Source: Theobroma cacao
Taxonomy: Eukaryota > Streptophyta > Magnoliopsida > Malvales > Malvaceae
Direction of reading: 5' to 3'
Assembly (NCBI RefSeq): GCF_000208745.1
Contig: NC_030853.1
Location: 31,016,628 to 31,080,627 of the forward strand
Length of the DNA: 64,000 bases
Shown here: positions 33,286-46,971 of the stretch, piece by piece
Layout of the letters: every line of letters begins with the position of its first letter
Position numbering within the stretch: the first letter of the stretch is position 1
Translations under genes and position numbers: made by a program
Notes under the pieces: generated by a model
What the model saw: only the letters and a program-made list of their open reading frames with translations
Told to the model about the DNA's origin: nothing
Databases searched by the model: none

Positions 33286-35536
33286 TGTATGAAAAGAGCT
33301 TAGGAAACGACATGGCGTTTACATTAATGCTACTTTTATTCCAATAGTTAGAATTTCTTTACATCACATATGGCTATTAGATACACTTAAAAGTGGAGTT
33401 CTAAGGCATTGATTCATAAATGAGATATTACCATTAAATTAATAAATTATTATTAGATAGATGTGTGATGGGATTAAAATATCCAAAATCTTTTATCTGT
33501 AAATTTTTTATTACAAGCTTCAGTTATCCAATCACAAAAAAAAATTATGTACGAATCTATCACTTAATGTTCACATAATATTTTAATGAATTTTACTCAT
33601 TTCATGATTGTAATTAATTAATTTTAATATAATAATTATAAGAGATATATTTTCGAAAGGGTTAAAATGAAGGTGTTAGGACTAACACTGTTTTCCTTAA
33701 GTGATAATGGAGAATATGATTAGGCATTTGGTTTATGATGAGTTTCCCTTCCAACCAGAAGACATTTCCTTTAATATACTACATAAGAAAGGAAGAAAGA
33801 TATAAGTACACAAAAAAAAAAGTAAAAGATTATCAATAATTTTGTACTCATTATTTCTTCCAACAAATTTAGTATTGATTTTCAATATAGTCACTTATAC
33901 CCTATCCAAAAATTCCTAACTTAACTATATATATTTCCTATATTATCACACTATTCCTACAAATTGAGATTTGTGAAATACTAAAATTGGAGTGGGGATA
34001 GGGGAAATTTTCCTTTGATAGCTTTATTTTATTTTTTTTTTCACCCAAAATAAAAGAGACAAGGTAAAGATCAAGGAAGGTATCTATTAATCAAAAAGGT
34101 TCATAGATGAATAAATACTTAGATCCATTAGGCAATTGGTCTCATTATTATGAAATATTGAAAGCTAAGTTACATGCCTAGATTTGCTATTCCATTATTG
34201 ATCTAGCCCATAAATTGGCCCATGATGTTGAACAATTGCAACCCATTAATGTCAATCTCAAGCCCGTTAATTGTGACCCAGTTCTGATGAAAAAAATTTA
34301 GTTACTCTTAGTTGGTTTTTTTTTTTATTGAGTTCAATTTAATTTTTATATTTTTATTTAAATTAAATAAATAAATTAATTATTAATAATCAAAATGTCA
34401 CTTGTTATTTTATACTTCACGTCAAGTTGACATAAACATGAAAAATATCCTATGATCATATTATACTGTCACATCAACGTATCACGTTATTATCTATTAT
34501 GATATGTTTCGTGATTTTTATATATTTTTTTATTTTGATGACTTTTCTTTGTTATTTTTTGGATAAAGTTTGATTTTATTGCATTTTTATTCCTTCATTA
34601 TCCTAAACCAAAGACAACCAAACAAAAACCAACCATGGTTAAGTTAATGGGACCTTAGGGCTTTTGTGGGGGAAGAGACAGAGTTAAGGATCTTGACATG
34701 TACATTTAAATGAGAAGATCCCAATCGGGCAAACTGACCACAAGCAAGCCTATCCTCATAACAAGGTTTAAGGATCATAGAAATTTCTCATGGGACCAAA
34801 AGGAAAAACGAATGAAGGATCGTAGAAGTTTCTCACTGTCTCCTTCATTCAATCCTTCTAAAAATCTGCTACAATACTCACCAATCACTTGTGATAGAGT
34901 TAAGAAATTTTCAGTTAAAATTGAAATAATTGAATTAAATTAAATAAATTTGATTAAAACGGTTCAGTTAATTTAGAAGTGAGCATAGTTAAATCAATTA
35001 ATTCGATCAATTTTAATTTTGATTTTTTTTTCAATTAAAACAATTAGCAAATTTAAAAATATAAACATATAAATAAGTATATTTTAATATATTTTCATTT
35101 ATGTTTGGATTAATATTATTTTGATTTCATAATTTAATTTGTTTAATTTGTAATTAACATAAAAAAATAAAATTAAAAAAATAGGTTTGAGTTAAAAAAT
35201 TTTCCTTATCTAATCCGGTTAATCAATTAATACTTGATTTTCAATCGACTAAACTAATTTTGAAACAAAATTCGGTTAATTTAATTATAAATATTTTAAA
35301 CTAAATTAACCGTACCCCAAATTAGTGAAACAAGATTAAGGAAGAAAACTCTAAACTGAATTAACTGAATTAATCGAATGCCCAACCATTAATTGTCTAA
35401 TTACAGAACATAGCATTTCTCTTTTTTTCAACAATGAAGACTCTCTCCCTTTTTATTAAAAAGATAAACTAATTCAAGTGCCCATTGCAACGTAAATTCA
35501 ATTTCCATCCCCATAAAAATGTTATAAACATTGATC
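33286..35536. other. AT-rich intergenic region with a dispersed repeat
   Basis: I see no gene. At 34925-35390 it carries a sequence (GGGTTTGAG-like, then TTGATTTTCAA and TTAATTTAATTATAAAT) that recurs at 56180-56620 in the same orientation. This looks like an old dispersed repeat family. Confidence 0.5.
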
Positions 35537-35599
35537 AATTCCCACTTCCTCCTCCGACCACCTGATGTAATTCCCACTTCCTCCTCCGACCACCTGATG
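35537..35599. repeat. 32-bp tandem duplication beside the endosulfine stop codon
   Basis: AATTCCCACTTCCTCCTCCG followed by ACCACCTGATG occurs at 35537-35567 and again, identically, at 35569-35599. On the gene strand the duplicated block begins five bases after the stop codon, so it is part of the 3' UTR. Confidence 0.92.
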
Positions 35600-35603
35600 G
35601 GAT

Positions 35604-37520
35604 CTACTGGCCCTGCAATAAAATCAACAGAAATTAATCATTTGAGATACTAATATATTATATTATAACTCTAATTAGATAATTTATGTAATTATTTTAT
35701 CAAAATATAACAATTTCATAACTAAAATTCAAGAACAAAATAATTTTAAAAGAATTCCGTAAACTCACAATATTCTCTCGACCAGATGTACAAGCAGGTC
35801 TTCTCGGGGGTAACTGTTGGTGCGGAGTTCTCTTCATAAAAATTGATAAACATTATCATTTCAGTATCTCTTAAACACGCGCGTACACAAACATACATAA
35901 ATTGAATCGATTACTATTACAATTACATACCTGCAGTTTTGGTCTCAAAGTCTCTATTGCCACTGTCGATTTCTGATTAGCTCCTGCACCTTGCTGTTCA
36001 CCAATTCAAACAAAAACAAAAGAATCTGATGTAAACTCAAAAAAACACTTGCAATAATTATTTCCTGTTGGGGCCAGATTAAGCCTCTGGTTTCCAGTTC
36101 AGCTTGGGACCCCCTATGACCGACAAAATAAAGAGGAGAAAAAAAAAGTGGACTCCAACTGTAAAATTTGGGTCATAAAATGTTGGACAAATTCATCAAT
36201 TTCCTTGACAAGAATCTAATTTTGCTTTTCTTTATTGGCTGACAAATACCTTACATAATGCCCAGTCTGCTGAATCAAAGAAGGCACGTTCATGGTCCTA
36301 CATTCATCCAATTTTATATAAATTTTTTGTTAGCTCATCACATCAAATTCATAATTGAATTTTTGTCTTAATCTTAAATATTTCAAAAACAATTTATTTT
36401 TACCTTTGAGATTAAGGGCTTCTTCTTCGGCACTAGTCCTCCGTATTTTTTGGCCGTGGTTGTTCCCTGCTTAATACATTGATTTAACGTCATTAGTGGA
36501 ATCAAATTTGATGTCAGATTTAATATCAATTAATATTACAAGATATATAACATGATAAGTTGACGTGATTATATATCATGATAAGTTGACGTGATCGACG
36601 TCAACTTATCAATCATGTTAATTTAACGAATCATATATCATGTAAGCATAAAATGCCAATATGTCGAGATTAAGTTTCCGTTAAAGGATTGATCACAATG
36701 GATAAACCATGAACATAATGTTTATGGGACCAAATTTAAAGGAGAAATATACGGAGACAAGAGTAGATAAAAGACAAATAGAAAAGTACACGTAAAAATA
36801 GAAAAATAGAATCCCACGTGATTGGGTTGAATGCTTAACATCAAGTTGGGGTCCAGATACTGTATAGTACTGTTGTACGTACAATACAACACTGCCGACA
36901 TTTCAAAAGAATGTTTCAGAAATACGAAAGGTACTTCCAGCCCCACATCTCAACGTATACATCCTGTCATGTCATCATAATAGCCGTTTGATTACGGACC
37001 CCACGTGCCTACAATCCTATAGATGAGCACATGGGATCACTTTTACCACTACCATAAATCACGCGACAAATGGGCCAAAACCCGAAAAAATATCAGCTGA
37101 TTCTCTAGGCCCATTTTTGGAATTTAATCAGAAAATAATTACCAAAAACAATCAGAAAAATCTGGCATCCTAATAATGATTTTTAATTATATTACTAATA
37201 ATAAAAAAGGTAGTCAGTTAGAGTTAAAGAAGGACTATGATGCACCCACTTCATGTGGGTCTGACACGTGGACTCCATATTCAACAATCAGAACCGTCGG
37301 TTCTGTTCATCAAGAAATGTCACATTGGACTTATGAAAGATAGAAGTCGTCAATCATTTGTGGAGGGATTATCATATAATTCTTCTGTTATTTACTTATT
37401 ATCAAACAAAAATGGTTTAATTTTTTCCAAGTAAAATGCCAAGAAAATAAGAAGAAATAAACAACTTACTTCATGGTCTTGGGAGGCATAGAAGTCTTCA
37501 CCATGTTTGCAGTCTGCCAT
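35604..37520 (-). CDS. Endosulfine (ENSA/ARPP19) family phosphoprotein
   Basis: Six short coding exons (37470-37520, 36404-36466, 36250-36297, 35931-35993, 35769-35831, 35604-35612) give 98 aa, all phase 0 with GT/AG borders. The protein starts MADCKHGEDFY. It then has KYGGLVPKKKPLISKDHERA, the diagnostic FDSADW (residues 45-50, phospho-acceptor Ser47), QKSTVAIETLRPKLQ and TPHQQLPPRRPACTSGR. In animals and yeast the Ser in FDSADW is phosphorylated by Greatwall/Rim15, turning the protein into a PP2A-B55 inhibitor at mitosis or quiescence. The same role in plants is inferred. A 5' UTR intron (37540-37763) is supported by matching splice sites. The last exon holds only Gly-Gln-stop, in line with where plant members end. 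No ORF over 60 codons reveals this gene. Confidence 0.93.
36579..36611. repeat. 14-bp perfect inverted repeat (foldback) in endosulfine intron 1
   Basis: TGATAAGTTGACGT and ACGTCAACTTATCA flank GATCG. A third, direct copy of CATGATAAGTTGACGTGA lies about 28 bp to the left (36551-36568). TGACGT is also a bZIP core. It is possibly a relic of a foldback element. Confidence 0.8.
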
Positions 37521-37896
37521 TTTCCTTCTAAGTTCTCCCCTGTTAAATCACTCAAACAGCATTAATCATGATTATTAACATAATCAAAAACCAATCAAAA
37601 AAACCCAATAAACTTTTAAAAAAACTCATTAAATTCATGTTTACGTGTATGTGTGTATGTACGTGCATAAAAATTAACTTTGAAAAGATAGAAAAGAGAT
37701 AGGGTTTATGACTATGTGAGATAAAAGAAGGAGGAAGAAGGAGGGAGGGGATCTTGGCAATACCTTGCACAAGGGAAAAGGAAGAGATGCACAGAGAGAA
37801 CGGGAAGGGATAGACGAGAGAAAAAGAAAGAGAGAGAGAAAGGATGTGTTGAGTGAGGGGGTGAGATAAGAATATGTTGTACGAAGCAAGTGTATA

Positions 37897-37910
37897 TCTA
37901 TATATATATT
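37897..37910 (-). promoter_or_regulatory. Likely TATA region of the endosulfine gene
   Basis: A TATATATATA tract lies just upstream of the GA-rich leader exon that ends at the splice donor 37764. The position suits a core promoter, but a plain AT microsatellite cannot be excluded. Confidence 0.4.
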
Positions 37911-40178
37911 AGGTTAGACAAAATGAAAGACGGAAAGTAAAACAAGTTGAAAACAGGAAAACAACAAAGACCTAAACCAATAAAAACCTCTAATTTAGAA
38001 AGAAGGTGGTTGAAGGGTAGGATTGGATTCTGCATTAATTTTTTTAAAAAAATATTAAATTATAATTTTTTTTCCGACCCTAAATATTTTTTTAAAATTT
38101 TTATGAAAGTTCAAAAAATATAAAAATATGAAAAATAAATTTGTAATACAAAAAATAAGAATATTGAGTGTTTAAAAAATGAAAAAAAATTCATTTTGAG
38201 ACACCCAAAAAAGAAAAATATATTTTAGGAATCTAATAATTAGATTTTCTTTTTTTTTTTTACTTTTTTATCTTAATTGATGTAATTATAAATGAAATTT
38301 GTAAGAGTTACGGTCTGTGCCGTTGACATATCAATGTCAGGCTGGTCCATGGGAAACTCACGCCGTGCAATTTCTCACGTGTAGAATTCCCTCCTGTACC
38401 GACACCTTGCTCTTTCTTTTACAGGTGGGGAATTGTTTATTTCTTTTAATTTTTTAAATTATTTTTGCATAATATTTTTTTATTCGCAATGGGGTTTCAA
38501 TATTATTTTTTGTTGACAATTGTTTCTATTTTATATTTAAAAAATAAGAAAAAAAAGTTGATTTTAATGTAATGGAGATTAAATATATAATTTTTTGGGC
38601 CAAAGAATAAATTAATTTTAATTTATTGGGTCAATTTGTACTAATTAGTAACGGCAACTCCTAATTTTGACAGATTAAAATCTATAAGGAGAAACGGCAT
38701 CTAATTTATTTAATATAAAAAATCTTTTTTTAATTTTTTTTACCCTCATTAATATACTAATAAATGCTCAAGACAACGGACATTAACTACAAACACCAAA
38801 ATTAATAGGACATTAAGACCGCTAGCTATGGTGTCTTTTTCAAAAGAAGTTACTATAAATATCATAAAACTCGAGTTTAATTATATTTAATATCATATAT
38901 CTATTAACATCAAATTAACTCTTGATCAATTTATCACTCTCAATTAAAATTTTTAAAAAAATTATTTTAATTTAGAAATAAAAATTAATTTCTCATTTAT
39001 TTAAAGTGTAATCGTGTTTTTGTCAAGTATCCAAAACATCACCTTTTAAGATCGTCTTAAAATAATTTAAACTCGACTTTATTTAAAAAAATCAAATACT
39101 ACTAACATACTAGTATTTTAATTTGATCGATAATTCTTTTGTCGATCTATGTTAAATTAACATTTTTAACTATTAAAGAAATAATAATAATTGCATCTCA
39201 AAAATTAAAAAAATGGGCTAGGGAAATTATCTTCAACTAAATTTTCTACATTAAAACGGGTCAAATTAATCTCTCATTTTTTTTTCATCTTTTATTTAAA
39301 AAATAGAAAATTTAAATGGGAAAATTCAATGTAGAATTTGGACATAAAAAAAAGGAGAAAATTGTATAGAAGGAATCTAGAAGAATTAGATGAGCTGCTG
39401 GAGTAGTTGCTGACCAGTCAAGTGGTCAGTTTAACCAATTGTGTGTACAAAGTAGACTTCGTACAATTTTTCCAGAACATTGGCACACCACGTTTGCATT
39501 TCTCTATTCAAAATTTGAGGTCGATTTGTAACGAGAATTCAAGTTTCCATTTCAAATTGGAACTAGTAAAACTAGACAAACAAATCCCATTTATTCAAAG
39601 ATTCTATCTTAATTTTCATAAGCGTTGAAGAAAAACAAAGAGAAAGAGACGGACAAAGAATTATTAGTACTAATTTTTTTTTAAGTAAAGATTGGTTCGG
39701 AACCATTTTGAAATTTAAACTTATTGACCAGTTCTTTCATGGAATTTGATAGGTTGTTTCAATGGAGAAAGAGAGATGGAATGAGCTAGGTAATGCAATT
39801 ATACTTGTATATATTTCCTTTGAACAAGAGCTGAAGTACAAACTTTTTAAACAAGCATACAATACCAAGGCCCGAAACCAGCAAAAGCTTGGGCTGGTTT
39901 CTTTCTATTATTCATTGACTAATTCTTTTTTTCAATCAATTTTGTTTTCTTTTTCTGTAAAAACAAAACAGATTGGGGGACTCAATGCCTAGTCTATAAG
40001 GAAACTTATAATTCTTGACCACTTTCTTCCCTTTGGGATTGAAGTGGAACTCTCTCCAATCTTCGAGATTTTTCTCATATGATTCGAGAGAGGAATTACT
40101 GAGAATACTTGTAATAATAATAATTAACTTAATTCTTCTTTTTCTGTGGATTTCTGTGATGTCCTAACTCCTGAGAGT
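37911..40178. other. AT-rich spacer upstream of endosulfine / downstream of BXL1
   Basis: I see no gene. A GC-richer patch near 38310-38430 holds a CACGTG G-box (at about 38375) and could be distal promoter for the endosulfine gene. The rest is AT-rich. Confidence 0.45.
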
Positions 40179-43100
40179 CTAGGGCTTGGTGCCCTCCAAA
40201 TTTGCTTGGAGAGAAATAGAATGCTTGAGATCCCCAATGTGTAAACTATGTGCACCCATGGGAATTCTTCGAATTCCGAATTCATCAACTATAGAGAGGT
40301 GTTTGCAGGCATGAATGTTGATTTCGACTCGTTGTTGAGACCCGGCGAGGACATGAACTCTATGGAAACCTATCAGTTGCTTGTTCGGAGACCATTTTCC
40401 GGCAGGCGGTGTGGAGAAAACGAGCAAGGTGTGAGTTCCATCAATGGTGCCAGTGTTTTGCACATCAATGTGGAAGGGTAATGAGAGTGAGTCGCAATTG
40501 GCATGTTTCACCCTGACGGCATTGCTCGAGAAGGTTGAGTTTGTGGTGGCATAGAGATTGGTGTTGAGAGGGACTGAGAGCTCGGTTGGAGCTTGGGCTA
40601 AAGAGTGTTTGAAGGTTGTATAGCTCATGCCATGGCCGAAAGGAAATACCACGGGACCTTTGTAGAAACGGTAGGTTCTTCCAGGGTAGCCTCTGGATGG
40701 CCTCATGCCCATGTTTGTCATTGGCACTTTGGCTACATAGTCTTGTGGATACCATGTCATTGGCAGCTTTCCTCCTGTGAAAGAAAAAAACGATCAAATT
40801 AGCTAGGAAACTGGGAGAATTGACATCAAAATGTCCAACAAATTGATGGAATCCTGAAAGATTACCTGGATTGGTTGTTCCAAATAAAACATCTGCAATT
40901 GCAGCACCTCCAGCTTGGCCTGGATAACCAGCCCACAAAATGGCAGTCACTCGAGGATCATTCTTAGCAAATGACACATCAATTGGACCGCCTGACATCA
41001 ATACCAACACAGTAGGGCCTCTAGAGGCTCTAGCCACTCTTGAAACCAGCTCTTGCTGGCGTCCAGGTAAGAGCAGCCCTGCCCTGTCCCTGAATTCTGC
41101 TTCAATTGATTGGTCAAGCCCCATAACAAGTACAGTTGCGTCAGCCTGGCGAGCGGCAGCTTCCGCGGCTCCAAACAGATTGTTTGCTTTGCAGGCAACA
41201 TTTGAGCACCCTGCCTGGTGAATGGTTCTAGCGTATCTTGAAATACCTTGCAGGGGACTGGTATAACCACATGCGACACCTGCATCAAAGGAAAAAAGAA
41301 TGATCATGAACTTTGCTTTCATTTCGAAATTTCGAACCTTGAAGCAATCAAATTATTCATAGTGCTTGAAGAACTACTAGGACAATGGATTGTACCTGCA
41401 TAGTTTCCTATCATTGTCACAGTGACATCAGAGTTGGGTCCAACAACTGCAACAGTGCGATGACGTGCAGTGGACAATGGCAGGGAAGGCCCAGAATTCT
41501 TCAGCAAAACTATTCCTTGTCTGGCAGCCTCGAGAGCAAGCTGTTGGTGAGCCGGAGTGCACACATCTCTTGGACCTAGGTTCCCATATGGTTGGGCTGA
41601 TGGCTCACCATCAAACATGCCGAGCCTCATTTGGACTGTAATAGTGTTGGCCAGGGCCATGTCAACATCAACCTCAGCCAACAAGCCCCTCCTTACAGCC
41701 AGGTCTGTGTACACTGCCAAAAATGGCCCACAATCCAAATCCAAACCTGAAAAATAAACAAAGCCCACGAACAATAAGAACAAATAGAAAAGATGAAGCT
41801 TAAGAACACTAAAAATACAAATGATAATGATGCAGGGTCAAATGTTGAAGTTGGAGCTGACCTGCTTTGATGGTAGCTGCAGCTGACTCTTCCGGGGTTG
41901 TTGTGTAATGTTGAGTATCATACATCACCCCAACCGAATCACAATCTGACACAATATACCTAATCAAACCAACAAAACCCAATCAGAGAAAATCAGAAAA
42001 CAGAAAGCATGAAAAACACAGATATGTTTGAGGTGTAAAATTAAGTTGTCAGAATCGGAACAAACCCGTTAAGGTGCCACTGACCACGGATGGTACCCTT
42101 GAGTAGGTCTGGGTCTGCGCAAGTGGGCTTCCCATTGACTTGATTGTAAGAGCACATAACACTCGCAACTTTCCCTTCCACCACACATGCTTTGAATGGC
42201 ACATCGTATGTGTCCGCCAGGTCCTGCTTGCTAACCTGCATCCACCAACCATATTACATTTTCAATTCTAGCTTGAATCTAAGCCCTCCTATTTTCCCAG
42301 TCCTGTCGCTATTCTCAACTGCTGAAGATGGCGTGTGACTGCCAAGATGGTCAAAGGTAAACGATTTGTAATTTTTAGGCTAATTGAACGGTCCTGATTC
42401 CATGGCTAACTCCTGCTAGGTGCTAGGTGTAAATGCTATAAGATCCTTGCAAGCTAAGGAGCAGTCATTTTCAATTTCTTACAGAGAAATGGACAAAGGA
42501 AAGTTGCTTAGCTGTTGAAACTTTTTCAGGTTTGAGTACAGTATTCTGATCAGAAAACCAGGTAAGCAGCCGAAAGAGAATCCAAAAAAACAAATTTAAA
42601 AATGGCTCCTTCTGTAGCAAACATATATGTACTTTATTAATTTCCTCTAGAAAGCTAGAAAACAACTGGGTACGTATTCTTACCCTGGCATTGAAATGGT
42701 ATCGATCCACACCATTCCAATTATCAAGATCATAAGCGGTGTAATGCTTACAGCAGGCTGCAACTTTGAGCCGGTTCCCAGTGGCACTCTGGAGCCCCTG
42801 GACGTAGCGGGCGGCGTACTTACCGGCTAAGACGGGGTCTTCACCGGGAGTCTCTTGGCCTCGGCCCCATCGTGGGTCACGGAATATGTTGACATTGGGG
42901 CTCCAGTATGTCAAACCAGCCATCCCTCCATTGTACATTGCTCTAGCTTCATCCGAGACCACCTGCACCCCACCAGTATATGTTCCATGAAATAGTACAA
43001 ACTAAAATTATTAAATTACCATAATCAATTAATTAATAATAATTTAATTGAACATATGAATATTTGATTCAATAGTCTTCATTAAACAAATAAGATTCGG

Positions 43101-44924
43101 ATTCTTAATTTTTTAATCTTTAGTATAAGTATCTATTCATTGGATTACGATAACATAGGAAATGTATAAATCAATTGCTTTTGCCTCTAATACTCTAGTT
43201 AATTAAATTAACGGTAAAACTTTTAATTATAAAAATAAATTAAATGAGAAAAAAAGTAAAGTAGGTATCGGGTTAACCTTTTTTCTTTCTTTTTTTTTTA
43301 TATTTTTTTCTCTTTTGAAGATTATGGGTTGCTAACGTAGCCGTAGCTAAGATGTATACGCAAAATTAACTCCTTTTGCAAGTTGGTCTCCAAAAACTCG
43401 TTACCATCACTATCGGTCACCCACTGTTAGGTTTTTTTCTACTTGGCTCTGGCTAAGGCCACTTATCTACATATCCAAAAAGGCTAATTTGACACTCAAC
43501 TTTCTCTTTGAAACTTGAATACACAATTCTTGTCACTTCTTCTTTGATGCTTTCAATTTCTGGGTTTGAAAAGCTTTCCCCTAGTTTGTTAAGTTCCAGA
43601 CAAAATAGATATGGAAAATCGAAAGCAAATGAGAAAAAGAAAGCTCAACGGTTGACGAAAAAAAAAAATTCATTCAAACTTATTATTAATGTTGTAAAGA
43701 ATTTTATCATGGAAAAAGGGGCCAAATCCAACAACCCCATTATGTATTTTGATCATCAGCACCATAATTACAAAGCAGACAAGGACAAAGATTGAAGGGT
43801 GCATGGTCATATCTCTTGATCATGGTAATTACTATTAAGATTAGATATAAAATTATTTTTTAACAAACTTTTAGGTAAATTAGTAACTTGAGTTATGCAT
43901 GGTTGGAATAATTTCTTCTAGATAATTAATACTAGTAAATTGGTTGGAGATAGTGACAAACTTTTGGCATATATTCATCACCCAACTCTCAAAGGACTCT
44001 TCCTTTTTTTTATCCAAATTTATGGGCAGATGAGTTAAATTAAACTAACAAAGTGGCCCATTGGCTAAGGCTTTTGACGACTTTGGGAAAAGCAGGGGTA
44101 GTATTTGGGAGTATAGAGGGTGACCCCCCTACTGTTTGCAACTTTTGTCTTAGTGAATAAAATAACCAAACTCTGGGTATGGGCCAAAAGCTAAAGCCTA
44201 AAAGAGACTAATTGGAAAATTAAGTGTCCCCAAGGTAGCATGGGCCCGTGCCTAGTTAGAAAAATAACGAAACCAACATCTAATTACGTGTAAAAGTTGA
44301 AAAATACTTCACGGATTATGAGCTGTCATGAAAATAAGAAATTTAATATATGACTTTACCCGTTACGAAGTATGAGTTTATATTTGATGTATTATCGAAT
44401 AATATTAAGATGATAATATCACGGTTGTTAAGATTATGATAGAACGACGGAAAATGATTGACTAAGTATATTATTATGCGTTTTAAATGAATGATGTTTA
44501 CCCGTCCGATTTGCTCCCAGAGGGATTCATTGAAGGAAGCAGCGGTGGTGATGACTTGAGGGAAGCTGGTGGCACCAGGGACGGCACCACCAAACTTGGC
44601 CCCAGGACCCACATTGGACACCCCATGAAGGGCCTCGGACCACCACTCGTAGCCCTGAATCCCCAGCCTAGGCACGGCGGCGGCATTGTTCACCAACAGC
44701 CTTATCTTCTCCTGCAACGTCAACCTCCCCAGCAAGTCCCTCACCCTCACATGTAACGGCAAATTCACCCTGCAGAACCTCAAGCTCCTCGTCAACCCAT
44801 TCCTCGGGTCGCAAGCGAAAGGAGGACGAGATTCCACCAAAGAAATGACAGAAACCAGGTAGAGGAGAGTGATGAGAAGCAGTGGGAAAAGTCTAAGAGA
44901 TTCTCTAGACATCTTGGAACCCAT
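40179..44924 (-). CDS. BXL1: GH3 beta-D-xylosidase / alpha-L-arabinofuranosidase, BXL1-like
   Basis: Seven exons (44502-44924, 42684-42962, 42066-42235, 41862-41959, 41396-41746, 40866-41279, 40179-40774) give 776 aa, near Arabidopsis BXL1 (about 774). A signal peptide (about 1-31, [17 protein letters not shown]) is followed by [14 protein letters not shown]. The GH3 N domain has [40 protein letters not shown] and YIVSDCDSV, in which Asp296 is the expected nucleophile. The GH3 C domain has [24 protein letters not shown] and [12 protein letters not shown], and a fibronectin-III-like tail follows. The enzyme removes xylose and arabinose from xylan and arabinan in the apoplast. Intron 1 is unusually long (42963-44501, 1.5 kb, AT-rich). 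Exonic GC is clearly higher than in the flanks. Confidence 0.96.
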
Positions 44925-44978
44925 TCAAGTTCTCTTTAGGTTCTTGGTGTGTGAGCTTGAAGGGAAGGCTTGAAGGTG

Positions 44979-44986
44979 TATATATA
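44979..44986 (-). promoter_or_regulatory. TATA box of the BXL1-like gene
   Basis: TATATATA, preceded on the gene strand by a run of C, lies about 55-62 bp upstream of the ATG. That is a typical spacing for a short leader. Confidence 0.6.
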
Positions 44987-46971
44987 GGGGGAAACGGGTG
45001 ATGCTAACAGGGTTGATGATTGGATTTCCACGTCAATGAAGAGCTAAAGCAAAACACAGACACACACACAAAGCAACTGATTACTGAGAAATGGATATAT
45101 CAGAAAGTAAGTAAGTAAGACACGCAGCTGGGAGCATAGTTTGGGGGCAAAACTGAGCTAAACATGGGCTATAGTAAACGAGTGAGAAAAGCGAAAAAGG
45201 AAGGTAGAAAAATAACTATATTAGCCATAACCTAGCAGAAAAGAAAGCATTACATGTTTGACGTTGAGCTAATAGTTAAAAACTAAGAGAAGAGTGGTCA
45301 CGGACCAGAGAATCTTTCTGATCTCTCTCACCTCACGTTAGCCGCACTTTGAATGAAAGCAAAATTTGTTGTTTTGAGTTTTTCTTTCTTTCTTTCTTTG
45401 CTTCATATCATAAAAAGAAAGTACCACTCTTCACATTATTGATTATTAATGTAATACATACATTTTTAACCATCGAAATTAGTTCGATTTTCATTTTTCA
45501 GCATTATGTGTAACATACACGATACACGATACCAAGGAAAGTCGCAAGGGCACAGATTATCTAATTTTGACATAAGGAGGTAGTAACAATAAACAACTAT
45601 ATCAACATAATTAAAAAAATAAATAATAGAAATTATTAAGAAAATTGAAGTCAGAAATTTAAAAAAAAAAGGGTCAAAACATCTGACTCATTCAGAGGGG
45701 TCTAAAAGAGAAAATGCATGCAGTTGTCTTTGGATTGGTCTATTCCAGGGGCTGAGGGGTTTATTTCTGGCACTGAGGGGACTGTAAAAATTTTCTCAAA
45801 CACGTGAATTTACTGTGCTACATGACATAATGACACCATAAAAAAGAAGATCTCGTGACTTGCGTAAATATATATATATATTTACCTAACACAAAACATG
45901 AGCTTTTGTCTCATTGTTTCAGACTTTATTTACCCAAAAGTCTTCAAGTATATATTTTCAATTATTTGTCTGCAAGCTAATTTTTTTTCTTTTTGGACTT
46001 ACCATATATTTTTGGGATATGGTTGTTGGCAGATGAGATAATAGAGATAATATATAGAAAATTGTAGAATGCCATGAAGAAATTGTCTGATTGGTTGGAG
46101 GGGGAGAGGGGGACCCATAAATTTTGAAGAATATTGTTCTCTCTTTTATTTAGACTATGATCAAAGTTAAGGAAATGTTCCATCCCGCAAATGGGATACT
46201 TCTTTTCTTTATCAAATTCCCAACCAGTTATGAATAGACATATTACCCAATCAAGAATCTGCCCCTACCTCATCATATTCTTTTATCAGGATTCATTCTT
46301 TCTAGCTTGAAATTATTAACTTTATGTACGAAATCAATTTTTCAATTTGTTAATATACACCAAGCTTGCAAGTTCAAAACGAGTTTCTGCAGTAAAATTT
46401 TCAAAGGTACCGATCTCCTGGGTACGTAATGAGAAGGTTAAATCATAAAATAAATGATACAGCTTTAATGAAATTGACAACATGTGAAAAGTCATTGTAG
46501 ATATCGTTTTTGTGCATCCTTTTCCATCAACGCTTTTGCTGACTCTTCTAAATTTGATATCGATGGAATATGAGATTTTTTTGATGAAATTATTTTGATA
46601 TTTAATAAAATTCACTTTGATCGAGTAAAGGAAATTCTCAAAGATATTATAATAAGTCAAATTTAGATACAATAAATCAAAATTTTATGTGTCGGTGTCT
46701 AATTTTTTTCGACATAAATGCGAAAATAGTCATTAAAGAGGAAGACCGGGCGCAATCCGAAAATTCTTACAATTGGTTTAATATTTATTAGACAAAAAAG
46801 AAACTACAACATAAAAATCATTTGTCTCATGTAGAGCATTAAATTGATGGAAATTTGACACAAAGCAAAGCATTATTGAGATTCTTTTTGTGTAACTCTC
46901 CTACGGAAATGTACCAAAAAAAAAGAAAACAAGCATAAAAGCTAACTATACAAAGATTAATTGATGCACAG
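44987..46971. other. BXL1 promoter and AT-rich spacer
   Basis: I see no supported gene. There is a CA-rich tract near 45058-45071 and a TTTC-type tract near 45382-45400. The ORFs here are short and lack family features. Confidence 0.45.
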
